This document shows, piece after piece, positions 27,691 to 36,806 of a stretch of DNA of 64,000 bases. Below the pieces are notes generated by a model. That model had not been told where the DNA came from, did no database searches, and saw nothing but the letters and a program-made list of their open reading frames with translations. This DNA comes from Anaeroplasma bactoclasticum (lineage in GTDB: Bacteria; Bacillota_I; Bacilli_A; Acholeplasmatales; Anaeroplasmataceae): NCBI RefSeq assembly GCF_003550015.1, contig NZ_QXEV01000008.1, forward strand, positions 1-64,000, given 5' to 3'. Each line of letters opens with the position of its first letter. Positions within the stretch are counted from its first letter, which is position 1. Both the position numbers and the translations under genes were made by a program.

Positions 27691-27702
27691 ATTTGTACAA
27701 AT
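27691..27702. promoter_or_regulatory. Candidate TetR operator palindrome 2
   Basis: ATTTGTACAAAT is a perfect 12-base palindrome that shares the TTGTA/TACAA core with the site at 27634. It lies between the TetR gene and the M16 gene. Confidence 0.4.
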
Positions 27703-27769
27703 GTAAGAAAATTATCTTTATATATTTATATAAAAAAATGATAAAATTTTACTAAAAAGGAGTAACCAT

Positions 27770-28966
27770 ATGGAAAATTATATTGAACTAAATAAATTTC
27801 ATACCTTCTCCATTAAAAGATATCATATCTCTAAAATTAACCCTAAGGATGTAACAAAAAGAATGTTACTTTTATCTTATTTACAAATATCTTCTTTAAA
27901 ATATAAAACAGAAGAGGATATCGTTAGAGTATGTGAAGACTTATATGATTTTAGATATAGTGTAAAAGGAGATTTGCATGGAAGCTATTGGATGATTACA
28001 TTCCAAGGTAATGCCATTGACCCTAAATATATATCTGATGAAGCCTATACAAAGGATAAGGTATTCGAGGTATTTAATGATTTATCTACTCCTTTAGTAA
28101 TAGATAATAAACTCGATAAAAAAACATTTCAAAGAGCGAAAAAATTACTTTCCGCATCTATTTTAAAATTAGAAAAATATCCAGCTGTTAAGGCAACAAA
28201 TTTTGCCCTTCATACCTTCTTTAAGGATACTTTAAGAGATTATCAGCCTAAAGGAGATATGGAAGAATTAAAAAAAATTACTATAGATGAGTTATATGAA
28301 TACTATTTAGAATTTCTTCAGGAAGAGGAAACTACAATATTCATTGGTGCTTTTGATAAGAAGTATCCTATAAAGGATACTATCACTCCTCATATGGATC
28401 ATAATTTCATAGAAAGAGCTAAGCTAGATAAGGATATATATTTATATCCACATAAATCAAAATTAATGAATTTAAGAATTATATATGATTTAAATATATT
28501 TACTGGTGATGATAGAATATATGCCTTAAGCATATTTAATTATTTTTTAGGTTCATCTAATTATTCTTATTTATTTAGAATAGTAAGAGAAAAATATGGT
28601 TTATGCTATAGCATTTCAAGTGATTTATATGGAGCATCTGGTATTGTAATTATCGGTGCTGAGGTTAAAAAGGATGATTTAAATTTAGTTATAGAAAAAA
28701 TAGATGAGGCTTTAAAGGAATCCTTAAACTCTTTTGATTTAGAAAAGATAAAAAGAGTATTTGTTTTAACTCATAAGGCAAGCTATGATCAACAGGATAG
28801 CTATGCTTCTGATTTAATTTGTAAAAAAGCATTCCCTATTGCTTATGATAGCAATACCTATATTGATAAGATTAATTCTGTTACTATGGATGATATAAAA
28901 GAGGTATTTAATACATTTATGAAATCTAGAAGAGTAATATTTGGCTATGGAGGTGACAAAAAATGA
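27770..28966 (+). CDS. M16-family peptidase-like protein, non-catalytic partner (YmfF-like)
   Basis: A 398-aa insulinase/M16-fold protein that lacks the zinc motif HxxEH. The order of an N-terminal half and a C-terminal half with KSKLMNLRIIYDL and FRIVREKYGLCYSIS matches the inactive subunit of M16B pairs such as YmfF/YmfH and AlbE/AlbF. The next gene, which overlaps by 4 bases, encodes the subunit with the zinc site. Together they probably form a heterodimeric peptidase. AAGGAG precedes the start. The AlbE/AlbF comparison raises the possibility of peptide maturation, but no RiPP gene is near. Confidence 0.82.
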   Translation: MENYIELNKFHTFSIKRYHISKINPKDVTKRMLLLSYLQISSLKYKTEEDIVRVCEDLYDFRYSVKGDLHGSYWMITFQGNAIDPKYISDEAYTKDKVFEVFNDLSTPLVIDNKLDKKTFQRAKKLLSASILKLEKYPAVKATNFALHTFFKDTLRDYQPKGDMEELKKITIDELYEYYLEFLQEEETTIFIGAFDKKYPIKDTITPHMDHNFIERAKLDKDIYLYPHKSKLMNLRIIYDLNIFTGDDRIYALSIFNYFLGSSNYSYLFRIVREKYGLCYSISSDLYGASGIVIIGAEVKKDDLNLVIEKIDEALKESLNSFDLEKIKRVFVLTHKASYDQQDSYASDLICKKAFPIAYDSNTYIDKINSVTMDDIKEVFNTFMKSRRVIFGYGGDKK

Positions 28967-30216
28967 GTGATACAACATATTTTGTTACCAAAAATGGCTT
29001 AAAATGTATCTTTGTATCTAGAAAAGGATTTATAGGTAAATATGCAGGAATTGGCTGTCACTTTGGTGGGGCACATAGAAAATATTATAAAAATGGTAAG
29101 CTATATGAATCTAAAACAGGTATAGCTCACTTTTTAGAGCATAAAGCATTCATGATTGATTCTCATGATGCACTTTTTGATTTTGATTTACTAAATGCTG
29201 ATGCGAATGCGTATACTACGCATGAACAAACCGTTTATTATTTCACTACAAATGATGAAATATATGAGCCATTAAAGCTTTTAATAAGAATGTATTTTAC
29301 AAAGGGCTATACTAAAGAGAATATAGAAACGGAAAAGCCAATAATTATATCTGAGCTAGAAGAAGCAATGGATGACTGTGATAAAAGAATTCATGATAAA
29401 TGTATGAAGCTTTTATATCCTAAAGATTCCTATTCTATAGAAATCTTAGGTGAAAAAGAGGATATTAAGAATATGTCCTATGATGATTTAGATATGGCAT
29501 TTGAATCCTTCTATAGTCCAAAAAATTCTTATTTAACTATAGTTGGTGATTTAGATTTTGATAAGGTAAAATTATTGATTGAAGAAGAAATGGCTAAATT
29601 TGAATTTATGGATAATGATATAAAGATGATTCCATTTATAGAATCTAAATCTGTAAATTCTCCAATAACTATTTATGAAGATATCCCATACCCAGAATTA
29701 CATATTATGGGTAGAATAGAATCCTTAAATTACTATACTCCTTTAATTCCAAATAAAATGATATCTCTACTTGATTGTATATTTTCTGTAGAAGCTCCAT
29801 TTTATAAAGAATTACAGGAAAAGAATTTACTTATTTTAGATGATATAGAATATTCTATAGGTAGTCATGAATTTGGTAGCTATTTTATTATAGATATCTA
29901 TACCAATAATCCTGAAGAATTAAAGGATTTAATTTTAGATAAGCTAAAAAATCTGAGTGAATCAGATTTTAATAAGGATATATCTATGGCAACAATTAAA
30001 TCCTATAAGAGTGATTGTATAAGAGCATTAGATTCCATTTCCTATATTGGAGATGAAACCTTATCCTTAGCTATTGAAGGACCAGGCTATGAAGAAGAAA
30101 AAAGAGTATTATTATCTACTAAGGAAGAAGATATTAAAGCTTTTATTTCCTATATAAGAAATTCTTTAATGACCTATTTAATTGCATTACCTAAAAATGT
30201 AAAAAAAGATAACTAA
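28963..30216 (+). CDS. M16-family zinc peptidase, catalytic partner (YmfH-like)
   Basis: A 417-aa M16 peptidase. The inverted zinc motif HFLEH (HxxEH) is at about residues 56-60 within GIAHFLEHKAF, and the distal Glu is probably in the SELEEAMDD block some 75 residues later, as in the family. It is translationally coupled to the inactive partner upstream (ATGA overlap). Function of the YmfFH pair in Bacillota is not settled; processing of small peptides is the general expectation. Confidence 0.87.
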   Translation: MSDTTYFVTKNGLKCIFVSRKGFIGKYAGIGCHFGGAHRKYYKNGKLYESKTGIAHFLEHKAFMIDSHDALFDFDLLNADANAYTTHEQTVYYFTTNDEIYEPLKLLIRMYFTKGYTKENIETEKPIIISELEEAMDDCDKRIHDKCMKLLYPKDSYSIEILGEKEDIKNMSYDDLDMAFESFYSPKNSYLTIVGDLDFDKVKLLIEEEMAKFEFMDNDIKMIPFIESKSVNSPITIYEDIPYPELHIMGRIESLNYYTPLIPNKMISLLDCIFSVEAPFYKELQEKNLLILDDIEYSIGSHEFGSYFIIDIYTNNPEELKDLILDKLKNLSESDFNKDISMATIKSYKSDCIRALDSISYIGDETLSLAIEGPGYEEEKRVLLSTKEEDIKAFISYIRNSLMTYLIALPKNVKKDN

Positions 30217-30229
30217 ATTTTAAAAATTT

Positions 30230-30265
30230 CTTGATTTCATATATTTGAAATCAGGATTTTTTTAT
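30230..30265 (+). terminator. Rho-independent terminator of the M16 pair
   Basis: TGATTTCA and TGAAATCA form an 8-bp stem extended by U-G and C-G pairs, followed by seven T. Confidence 0.82.
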
Positions 30266-30402
30266 TTTAGATAAAAAATATAATAATATTTTAGAAAAAA
30301 TACTTATTCTAAATCCTTTGTTTCTATTTATGAAATTTCTTATAAAAAATAAAAAATGATATAAAGAAATTGCTATTCGGAAAGGAGGATAACAAGGTCA
30401 GG

Positions 30403-30765
30403 TTGTATAATTATTTTATGCTGATAGGGTTTGTTGTAAACGACGTTGAACTGAAAGAGGTAGCTGACGGAAAAAAGGTGGCAAAATTAAGGTTAGCTGT
30501 CAAAAGGGAATTTCAGAATATGAACGGAGAATATGACACCGACTTCATCAATATTTCCGTATGGGAATTCTTAGCCGAGCATGCCGTAAACTACCTTAAG
30601 AAAGGGGCCCGAGTTGCGGTTAAGGGAAGAATTTGTCCTAAAAAAGGAGAGCATGGTGATGTAAGTGTCTTTACAAATGAACTCTATGCCGACAGACTTA
30701 TTTTCTTAGGAGAATCAGGTATTAAAGAATTTGATTCTCAGTCTTTAAAGGCTAAGGAGGAATAA
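30403..30765 (+). CDS. Single-stranded DNA-binding protein paralog (SSB/OB fold)
   Basis: A 120-aa OB-fold protein: NYFMLIGFVVNDVELKEV, then KLRLAVKREF, TDFINISVWEFLAEHAVNYLKKG and RVAVKGRICPKK follow the bacterial SSB order. The short C-terminus ends in KAKEE and lacks the acidic DDDIPF-type tip used to recruit partners, so it is probably an accessory SSB. No ATG lies at the expected place; TTG 30403 (giving MYNYFMLIG) behind AAAGGAGG (30381-30388, 14-base gap) is my choice, with TTG 30370 or ATG 30418 as alternatives. Codon use (GAC, GCC, CCG, GGG) is richer in GC than in all neighbours. Confidence 0.82.
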   Translation: MYNYFMLIGFVVNDVELKEVADGKKVAKLRLAVKREFQNMNGEYDTDFINISVWEFLAEHAVNYLKKGARVAVKGRICPKKGEHGDVSVFTNELYADRLIFLGESGIKEFDSQSLKAKEE

Positions 30766-30790
30766 ACAGGGATTTTTCCCTGTTTTTTTC
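30764..30790 (+). terminator. Rho-independent terminator
   Basis: AACAGGGA and TCCCTGTT with a 4-base loop and seven T after the SSB gene. Confidence 0.88.
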
Positions 30791-30834
30791 CTTTTAACAA
30801 AGTTAAAATTTAAGAAAAACAAGCACCTCTTTTC

Positions 30835-30863
30835 TTTCATTTTAGGAAAAAATAGTATATAAT
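30835..30863 (+). promoter_or_regulatory. Promoter of the thyA operon
   Basis: TTTCAT at 30835-30840 (weak -35) and TATAAT at 30858-30863 with 17-base spacing, 20 bases before the thyA start. Confidence 0.5.
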
Positions 30864-30882
30864 CTCAATTAGGTGATTAATA

Positions 30883-31764
30883 ATGAGACAATATTTAGAT
30901 TTATGCAAAAAAGTATTAGAAAATGGAACTTATAAGGATGATCGTACAGGTACAGGTACTTATTCCTTATTTGGTTATCAAACAAGGTATAATTTAGAAG
31001 AAGGATTTCCACTTGTTACAACTAAGAAAGTCTTTTTAAGAGGAATTATCCATGAACTTTTATGGTTTATTAGTGGAGATACAAATATTAAATATCTTGT
31101 AGACAATGATGTTCATATTTGGGATGACTGGGCTTATAAGGCTTATAAGGAGTCAAGCGAATTTGAAGGCGAAGATATGAAGGGTTTTGCCGCAAGAATT
31201 AAATCCTTAGATAAGGATGATCCATTTGTTAAAAAATGGGGAGAGTTAGGCCCTGTTTATGGTAGACAGTGGAGAAACTTTAATGAACAGGGTGTTGACC
31301 AGCTTGAAAATTTAATCAACCAGATTAAGACAAATCCTAATTCTAGAAGATTAATTATTTCCGCATGGAACCCTTGTGAGGTAGATAAGATGGCGCTACC
31401 TCCATGTCACTCCTTCATGCAATTTTATGTTGTAAATGGTAAGCTTTCTTGCCAGCTATATCAAAGAAGTGCAGATATCTTTTTAGGAGTACCTTTTAAT
31501 ATTGCATCCTATTCCTTATTTACAATGATGATTGCTCAAGTATGTGGCTTAAAGCCAGGTGAGTTTGTACATACGATGGGGGATGCTCATATTTATACAA
31601 ATCATGTAGATCAAATTAAGCTTCAGCTATCTAGAGAGCCTAAGCCTTTACCTGTCATGAAAATTAATCCAAATGTAAAATCCATTTATGATTTTAAGAT
31701 TGAGGATTTCACTTTAGAGGGCTATGAGCCTTGGCCAAGAATTAAAGGCGAGGTGGCCGTTTAA
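30883..31764 (+). CDS. thyA: Thymidylate synthase
   Basis: A 293-aa enzyme that methylates dUMP to dTMP using methylene-tetrahydrofolate. The folate/dUMP blocks [38 protein letters not shown], the catalytic Cys in [12 protein letters not shown], and [17 protein letters not shown] are intact. Length is between the short E. coli type and the long Lactobacillus type because of a moderate insert around residues 85-115. Its stop overlaps the folA start by one base, an arrangement that couples dTMP synthesis to folate recycling. Confidence 0.97.
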   Translation: MRQYLDLCKKVLENGTYKDDRTGTGTYSLFGYQTRYNLEEGFPLVTTKKVFLRGIIHELLWFISGDTNIKYLVDNDVHIWDDWAYKAYKESSEFEGEDMKGFAARIKSLDKDDPFVKKWGELGPVYGRQWRNFNEQGVDQLENLINQIKTNPNSRRLIISAWNPCEVDKMALPPCHSFMQFYVVNGKLSCQLYQRSADIFLGVPFNIASYSLFTMMIAQVCGLKPGEFVHTMGDAHIYTNHVDQIKLQLSREPKPLPVMKINPNVKSIYDFKIEDFTLEGYEPWPRIKGEVAV

Positions 31765-32246
31765 TGATTAATATGATTTGGGCTATGGATTTTAATAATC
31801 TTATCGGAGATAAGGATAGGATTCCATGGCATATTAAAGAAGACTTAATCTATTATAAGAATAAGACAAAGGGAAAAACTGTACTCATGGGGGATGCAAC
31901 CTATTTTTCCTTAAAAAGTTATTATAAAACAAAACCATTACCATATGGTAAGGTTTATATTGCAACCATCGATAAGAATTTAAAAATTGAAAATCCTTTA
32001 GAGGATATTGAAATTGTTTATGATTTAATCGAATTCATTAAAAACTTTAAGGATGAGATATGGGTTTGTGGTGGCGCAACCATTTATAAGCTTTGCTTAC
32101 CTTATGCAGATAGATTATATATTTCATTTATAAAGGGAGACTATAAGGGAGATAAATATTTCCCTAAGATAGATTATTCGTTGTATGATAAAACCTGGGA
32201 GGAGGATACCGAACAGGTTCGTTATACATTATTTGAGAGGCGTTAA
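31764..32246 (+). CDS. folA: Dihydrofolate reductase (divergent)
   Basis: A 160-aa reductase regenerating tetrahydrofolate after the ThyA step. The start MIWAMDFNNLIGDKDRIPWH contains the substrate loop with the W-H/IKED block carrying the acidic catalytic residue (KED), and VCGGATIYKL is the conserved Gly-Gly cofactor site. The NADPH motif normally written MGRxT reads MGDAT here, so the usual Arg is missing; the protein is divergent yet complete. It shares a base with thyA. Confidence 0.92.
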   Translation: MINMIWAMDFNNLIGDKDRIPWHIKEDLIYYKNKTKGKTVLMGDATYFSLKSYYKTKPLPYGKVYIATIDKNLKIENPLEDIEIVYDLIEFIKNFKDEIWVCGGATIYKLCLPYADRLYISFIKGDYKGDKYFPKIDYSLYDKTWEEDTEQVRYTLFERR

Positions 32247-32248
32247 GT

Positions 32249-33052
32249 ATGTTTTTTTTAGGTATGCTCTTTACCTTATGGATAGGAGTTTCATTAGGAT
32301 TAACCTTTTTAACTCATATGTATGAATATTGGATTATACTTTGGGTTTTCTTAGGTTTAATAGCAGGAATAATTTTTGATATATTATTCGCATTAATCTT
32401 CATTGAGATTGGTGCAAGAACAAATCCTAAATCCAAATTTAAGGTGTTTGTATTAAGAAATGCTTTAAAGCTAGCATTTATGTTTTACCATATTCATGTA
32501 ACAAGTGAGGGGTTAGAGAATGTTCCATATAATACTCCATTTGTTATGTATTGTAATCATAAATCTATGATGGATCCTGCAGCTATTTATATTGAAATTA
32601 ACCGCATTGTAAGTGCGATTGGTAAAAAGAGCCTTTGGGGATTCTGGCCAATGAATCATATCTGTAAATGCTTTGGTGCACTACCTATGGATAGAGATAA
32701 TGATAGACAGGCAGTAAAAGATATGCTAGTTGCGATTAAGGCAGTTAAAGAGGGTATGCCTATGATTATATTCCCAGAGGGTGGAATTAAATCTAGGGAT
32801 GTTGAAGAAATGGTATCCTTAAGAGCTGGTGCTTATAAGCTTGCGATGAAAGCAGAGGCTCCGATTATTCCTGTTGCGATTATGGGCTCAAGTGAAATAG
32901 CGAAAAAGAAAAGATATCAAAGAAAGGATATCCATATTATTTTCCATAAGATGATTACAAAAGAAGAATACCAAGATAAAAATACAACAGAGGTAGGTAC
33001 CTTTGTTGAATCTTTAATCAATGAGGATATTCGTAAATATGAAGATAAATAA
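32249..33052 (+). CDS. plsC: 1-acyl-sn-glycerol-3-phosphate acyltransferase
   Basis: A 267-aa membrane-bound acyltransferase that makes phosphatidic acid from lysophosphatidic acid. The catalytic NHKSMMDP (H-x4-D) lies near residues 103-110, the substrate motif FPEGG near 173, and the later PIIPVAIMGS block is present. Two N-terminal membrane helices (about residues 3-21 and 27-50) anchor it. It starts two bases after folA. AGAGG precedes the start. Confidence 0.92.
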   Translation: MFFLGMLFTLWIGVSLGLTFLTHMYEYWIILWVFLGLIAGIIFDILFALIFIEIGARTNPKSKFKVFVLRNALKLAFMFYHIHVTSEGLENVPYNTPFVMYCNHKSMMDPAAIYIEINRIVSAIGKKSLWGFWPMNHICKCFGALPMDRDNDRQAVKDMLVAIKAVKEGMPMIIFPEGGIKSRDVEEMVSLRAGAYKLAMKAEAPIIPVAIMGSSEIAKKKRYQRKDIHIIFHKMITKEEYQDKNTTEVGTFVESLINEDIRKYEDK

Positions 33053-33263
33053 AACCTTATTTTTGGTACTTGCTATATTAGGATTTCTATTTATAGCAAT
33101 TGCTGGAGTATTCTTAATTTTAGGTGTCTATATGGATAATAATATAGGCATATATGTAGGGTTAGGACTAATTCTTACATCGATTGTATTTTATGTTGTA
33201 TTAGCTATAATTGTATTATTTGCTTATATTAGAAGAAAGGGTGGTAATAATGATAAATCTTAA
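33039..33263 (+). CDS. Small two-helix membrane protein (74 aa)
   Basis: A 74-aa protein with two hydrophobic helices (about residues 5-28 and 34-60) and a charged tail (RRKGGNNDKS). It begins inside the end of plsC (14-base overlap) with GAGGAT about 11 bases before ATG 33039; an in-frame ATG at 33021 has no ribosome site. It ends inside the next gene. Unknown function. Confidence 0.6.
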   Translation: MKINKTLFLVLAILGFLFIAIAGVFLILGVYMDNNIGIYVGLGLILTSIVFYVVLAIIVLFAYIRRKGGNNDKS

Positions 33264-33822
33264 TATCTTAGCGATTTCAAGAGTAGAAAATATCATAATT
33301 TTTGTTAATGCTTACCTTATTCTAATTGCAGTAATAATTTTTATATCCTTAAGAAGCTATAAATCTCATAAAAAGAAAAAGATGTTTCTTGCGGTAGAAG
33401 AATTATTAAATGAATATGTTGCAGCTGACCCACTATATTCTAAGCTTGAAAAATCTAGTGTTAAGGAATATGATTATATCCTTACAACAAAAGAAATTAA
33501 GGTTTACATTATGATAATTCCAAACTTTCATCAAGGAGAAATATGTATAAACTCTCCAACCAAATGGCAGTTTAGAAAAACATATCAGGATTCAAGCTCT
33601 CGCTTTGTTCCAAGGGTAGATAGACTTATGCGTTTTGAACCACCTATGGAAGCGGGACTAAGGATTAAAAGATTATATATTGTATATCCATCAAGTAAAT
33701 CATTATTAAGATATATTAATGAATGTGAGATGGAATTTGTAAGGCCAGAAACAGATTTAAACGGATGTTCCGTTATAACCTATTCTTTCCTTTTAGAACA
33801 CAAAGATTCAATTGAATTATAA
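33250..33822 (+). CDS. Membrane-anchored protein of unknown function (190 aa)
   Basis: A 190-aa protein with a single N-terminal membrane helix (about residues 10-32) then a soluble alpha/beta domain with KLEKSSVKEYDYILTTKE and a later IYIVYPSSKSLLRYINE-type block (RLYIVYPSSKSLLRY). That domain is reminiscent of a restriction-endonuclease-like or 'membrane-bound nuclease-like' fold only in its secondary structure pattern; no catalytic motif is visible, so no function is claimed. AAGGGTGG precedes ATG 33250, which overlaps the upstream gene by 14 bases. Confidence 0.6.
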   Translation: MINLNILAISRVENIIIFVNAYLILIAVIIFISLRSYKSHKKKKMFLAVEELLNEYVAADPLYSKLEKSSVKEYDYILTTKEIKVYIMIIPNFHQGEICINSPTKWQFRKTYQDSSSRFVPRVDRLMRFEPPMEAGLRIKRLYIVYPSSKSLLRYINECEMEFVRPETDLNGCSVITYSFLLEHKDSIEL

Positions 33823-33850
33823 AATATAGGGTTCATCCTATATTTTTTTT
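33823..33850 (+). terminator. Rho-independent terminator
   Basis: AATATAGG and CCTATATT with a 6-base loop and a T-run close the thyA operon. Confidence 0.8.
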
Positions 33851-33865
33851 GGAATGGTGATTATT

Positions 33866-36184
33866 ATGTATGATTATAAAACTTTAGAATTTCCTAAGGT
33901 ATTAGAAATTCTATCAAAATTTACAAAAACAAATTATGCAAAGGAATTGATACAAAATACTTGTGATTCCTTTAGCTTTAATGATGCATTAAGATTAAAA
34001 AAAGAAACTGAGGAAGCTTATTTAGCATTAGTACGCTTAGGGGATATTCCTTTAGGTGGATTATATGAAATGAAGGATTCCTTAAAAAGATGTAAGGCTG
34101 GTTCAATTTTAAATGAAGCAGAATTATTAAATGTTGTTGGACTTTTAGATTGTGGTGTTAATGTATCAAAATATTTTAAAAATCTAGAAACAATTAAAGT
34201 AGAAGTAGAAAATATAAAGAAGTATAGTGATAATGTTATTACACCTCAAGCTTTAAAAACAAGTATTACCTTAGCTATTTCTCCAGAGGGTAGAATTAAT
34301 GATAATGCTTCAAGAGAATTATTTATGGTAAGAAGAAGCTTAGTTTCTTTAGAAAATAGACTTAGAAGTAAATTAAATGAATTATTATCTACTAAGGCAT
34401 CTATGCTAACAGAGGCTTTAATCGTTCAAAGAGATGGAAGAATGTGTCTTCCTGTTAAAATTGAATATAAAAATACATTTAAGGGTATTGTTCATGATAT
34501 TTCAAGCTCAAATACTACAGCCTATATTGAGCCTGAATCATGTCTTGAAACAGCAAATCAAATTGATTCTTATACTGCAGAAGAAAAAAAGCAATGCCAA
34601 ATAATATTAAAGAATTTATCCTTACTTGTTAGTGCTGAGGCAGATAATTTATTAAATAATTTAGAAAATTTAACAACTCTAGATGTTATTTATGCGAAAG
34701 CCTTAATGGGTAAGGAATATGGATATAATAGTCCTAAACTAGAAGATAAGCAGTATTTCAATTTAAAGAGGGCAAAGCATCCTCTTTTAAATAAGGAAAC
34801 TGCTGTACCTATTGATTGTGAGCTTGGCAATAAATTTAGTGTTATTATTATTACAGGACCAAATACCGGTGGTAAGACTGTTGCTTTAAAGACAGTAGGC
34901 TTACTACATTTAATGGTTTATAATGGAATGATGGTACCTGCATCAGAAGATTCTATTTTTGGTGCATTTGAAGATATTTTAGCAGATATTGGAGATGAAC
35001 AGTCCATTGAGCAATCCTTATCTACCTTCTCTAGTCATATGACTAAGATTGTAGATATATTAAAAAGAATTACTTTTAATTCTTTAGTATTATTAGATGA
35101 GCTCGGTAGTGGTACAGACCCTAAGGAAGGATCTTCTTTAGCAATTTCTATTATTGAATATTTAAAGAAGAGCGGAGCTAGAGTAATTTGTACTACACAC
35201 TATAGTGAGCTTAAAAATTATGCTTATAGAAATGAAGGGATTTCTAATGCGAGTGTAGAATTTAATACAGAAACATTACTTCCGACCTATAGGCTATTAA
35301 TGGGTGTTCCTGGTAAATCAAACGCAATTGAAATTGCTTCTCGCTTAGGCTTAAATCCAAGTATCGTAGAGGATGCAAAAAAGGAATTATCGAATACAAG
35401 TAGTGAATCTTCTGAGCTTATTGGTAACCTAGAAGAAGAAATGACTTCCTTAAGAAATCAAGAGCGTGAATTAGAATCTAAAATTAAATCCTATGAGGCT
35501 ATGGTCAATAACCTTAAACTAGAAAAGCTTGATTTAGTTAAAAAGACAGATAAGATTATTCATGATGCTAAGGAAGAGGCTAAAAGAATTATTGAAGAGG
35601 CTAAAGAGGAATCTTCTAAGCTTATTGAAGAAATTAAGAATATGAGTGATGAAAACTTCAAGGAGCATGAATTAATCGCTTTAAAGACGAAAGCGAAGAA
35701 TTTATCTGTAAAAGATGAGGTAGAAGAAATATTTGATGAGGACTTACATGTAGGAGATTATGTATATGTAAAGACTTATGAAAAATATGGTACAATTTCT
35801 TCTATTAAGAAGGATAAATATTATGTAAATTTAGGTCAATTCGCTATTGAATTTAAGAAAAATGAATTATCCTTAGCTGCAAAGCCTGTTGAAAAGAAGA
35901 AAAAGGAACAAAGATTATCTGGGTATAATCCTGCATCTCACGCTACACTTTCCTTAGATTTAAGAGGTAAAAGAGTAGAAGAGGTTAAAGAATTAATGGA
36001 TAGCTATTTAGATCAATGTGCCTTAGGTAATTTAAAGCAGGTATCGATTATTCATGGATTTGGTACAGGTGCTGTAAGAAAGGCAGTACAAGAATACTTA
36101 AAGACCTCCCCTTATGTAAAAAGCTATCGCTATGGCGGTGAGGGTGAAGGATTAAATGGTGTTACAGTTGTATATTTAAAGTAG
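33866..36184 (+). CDS. mutS2: MutS2 family endonuclease/ribosome-rescue ATPase
   Basis: A 772-aa MutS2 protein. The ATPase has Walker A GPNTGGKT, Walker B LVLLDELGSGTDP and the switch TTHYSELKNYA. A coiled-coil follows (about residues 510-620), then a KOW-like segment (VGDYVYVKTYEKYGTI) and a C-terminal SMR domain with LDLRGKR and HGFGTGAVR. MutS2 of Bacillota suppresses recombination in some species and splits collided ribosomes in others. ATG 33866 follows GGAATGGTG. It heads a run of six genes on one strand. Confidence 0.96.
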   Translation: MYDYKTLEFPKVLEILSKFTKTNYAKELIQNTCDSFSFNDALRLKKETEEAYLALVRLGDIPLGGLYEMKDSLKRCKAGSILNEAELLNVVGLLDCGVNVSKYFKNLETIKVEVENIKKYSDNVITPQALKTSITLAISPEGRINDNASRELFMVRRSLVSLENRLRSKLNELLSTKASMLTEALIVQRDGRMCLPVKIEYKNTFKGIVHDISSSNTTAYIEPESCLETANQIDSYTAEEKKQCQIILKNLSLLVSAEADNLLNNLENLTTLDVIYAKALMGKEYGYNSPKLEDKQYFNLKRAKHPLLNKETAVPIDCELGNKFSVIIITGPNTGGKTVALKTVGLLHLMVYNGMMVPASEDSIFGAFEDILADIGDEQSIEQSLSTFSSHMTKIVDILKRITFNSLVLLDELGSGTDPKEGSSLAISIIEYLKKSGARVICTTHYSELKNYAYRNEGISNASVEFNTETLLPTYRLLMGVPGKSNAIEIASRLGLNPSIVEDAKKELSNTSSESSELIGNLEEEMTSLRNQERELESKIKSYEAMVNNLKLEKLDLVKKTDKIIHDAKEEAKRIIEEAKEESSKLIEEIKNMSDENFKEHELIALKTKAKNLSVKDEVEEIFDEDLHVGDYVYVKTYEKYGTISSIKKDKYYVNLGQFAIEFKKNELSLAAKPVEKKKKEQRLSGYNPASHATLSLDLRGKRVEEVKELMDSYLDQCALGNLKQVSIIHGFGTGAVRKAVQEYLKTSPYVKSYRYGGEGEGLNGVTVVYLK

Positions 36185-36191
36185 GTATATT

Positions 36192-36806
36192 ATGAGAGCG
36201 GTATTAATTCTATTTGATATATTAAAACTGAATAAAGAGGATTTATGTGATTCTTTAATTATAGGTGTTGATCGAGGTGCTTATAATGCAATATCTTTTG
36301 GGATTAAGCCAGATATATCTATTGGTGACTTTGATAGTGTTAATGATGAAGAATTTAAAGAAATAGCTAAAAACTCAAAGAGCGTTATTAAGCTGAATCC
36401 AATTAAAGATAAAACGGATACAGAAGAAGCTATTAATCTAGTTAAAGGATATGATGAAATAGTAATACTTGGTGGTATTCAAGGAAAAAGAATAGAGCAT
36501 TTCTATGCCAATTTAATGCTATTATTAAAATATCCAAATGTAAAAATTAAAGATGATAGATCTTTAATTGAAGTAAAGGATAAATCCTTTATTCCAAATA
36601 AGGATTATAAATTCATATCTTTATTCTCTATAGATGAAGAGGCTATTATTTCTATATCTGGTATGAAATATAATCTAGAAAATTATCATTTAAAAAAGAT
36701 AGATGCAACCCTAGGTTGTTCAAATGAAATCATAAATAATCCTATAGTTAATATTCATTCTGGTAGACTTTTAGTCATATCCTCTAAAGACGATGAAAAG
36801 CTTTAG
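36192..36806 (+). CDS. thiN: Thiamine pyrophosphokinase
   Basis: A 204-aa enzyme transferring pyrophosphate from ATP to thiamine. The motifs DRGAYNA, ISIGDFDSV, KDKTDTEEAI and GGIQGKRIEH are those of the bacterial ThiN family. It complements the thiamine importer ThiT at 61289: together they allow TPP formation from imported thiamine. ATG 36192 lies 7 bases after mutS2. Its end overlaps the MATE gene by 14 bases. Confidence 0.93.
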   Translation: MRAVLILFDILKLNKEDLCDSLIIGVDRGAYNAISFGIKPDISIGDFDSVNDEEFKEIAKNSKSVIKLNPIKDKTDTEEAINLVKGYDEIVILGGIQGKRIEHFYANLMLLLKYPNVKIKDDRSLIEVKDKSFIPNKDYKFISLFSIDEEAIISISGMKYNLENYHLKKIDATLGCSNEIINNPIVNIHSGRLLVISSKDDEKL

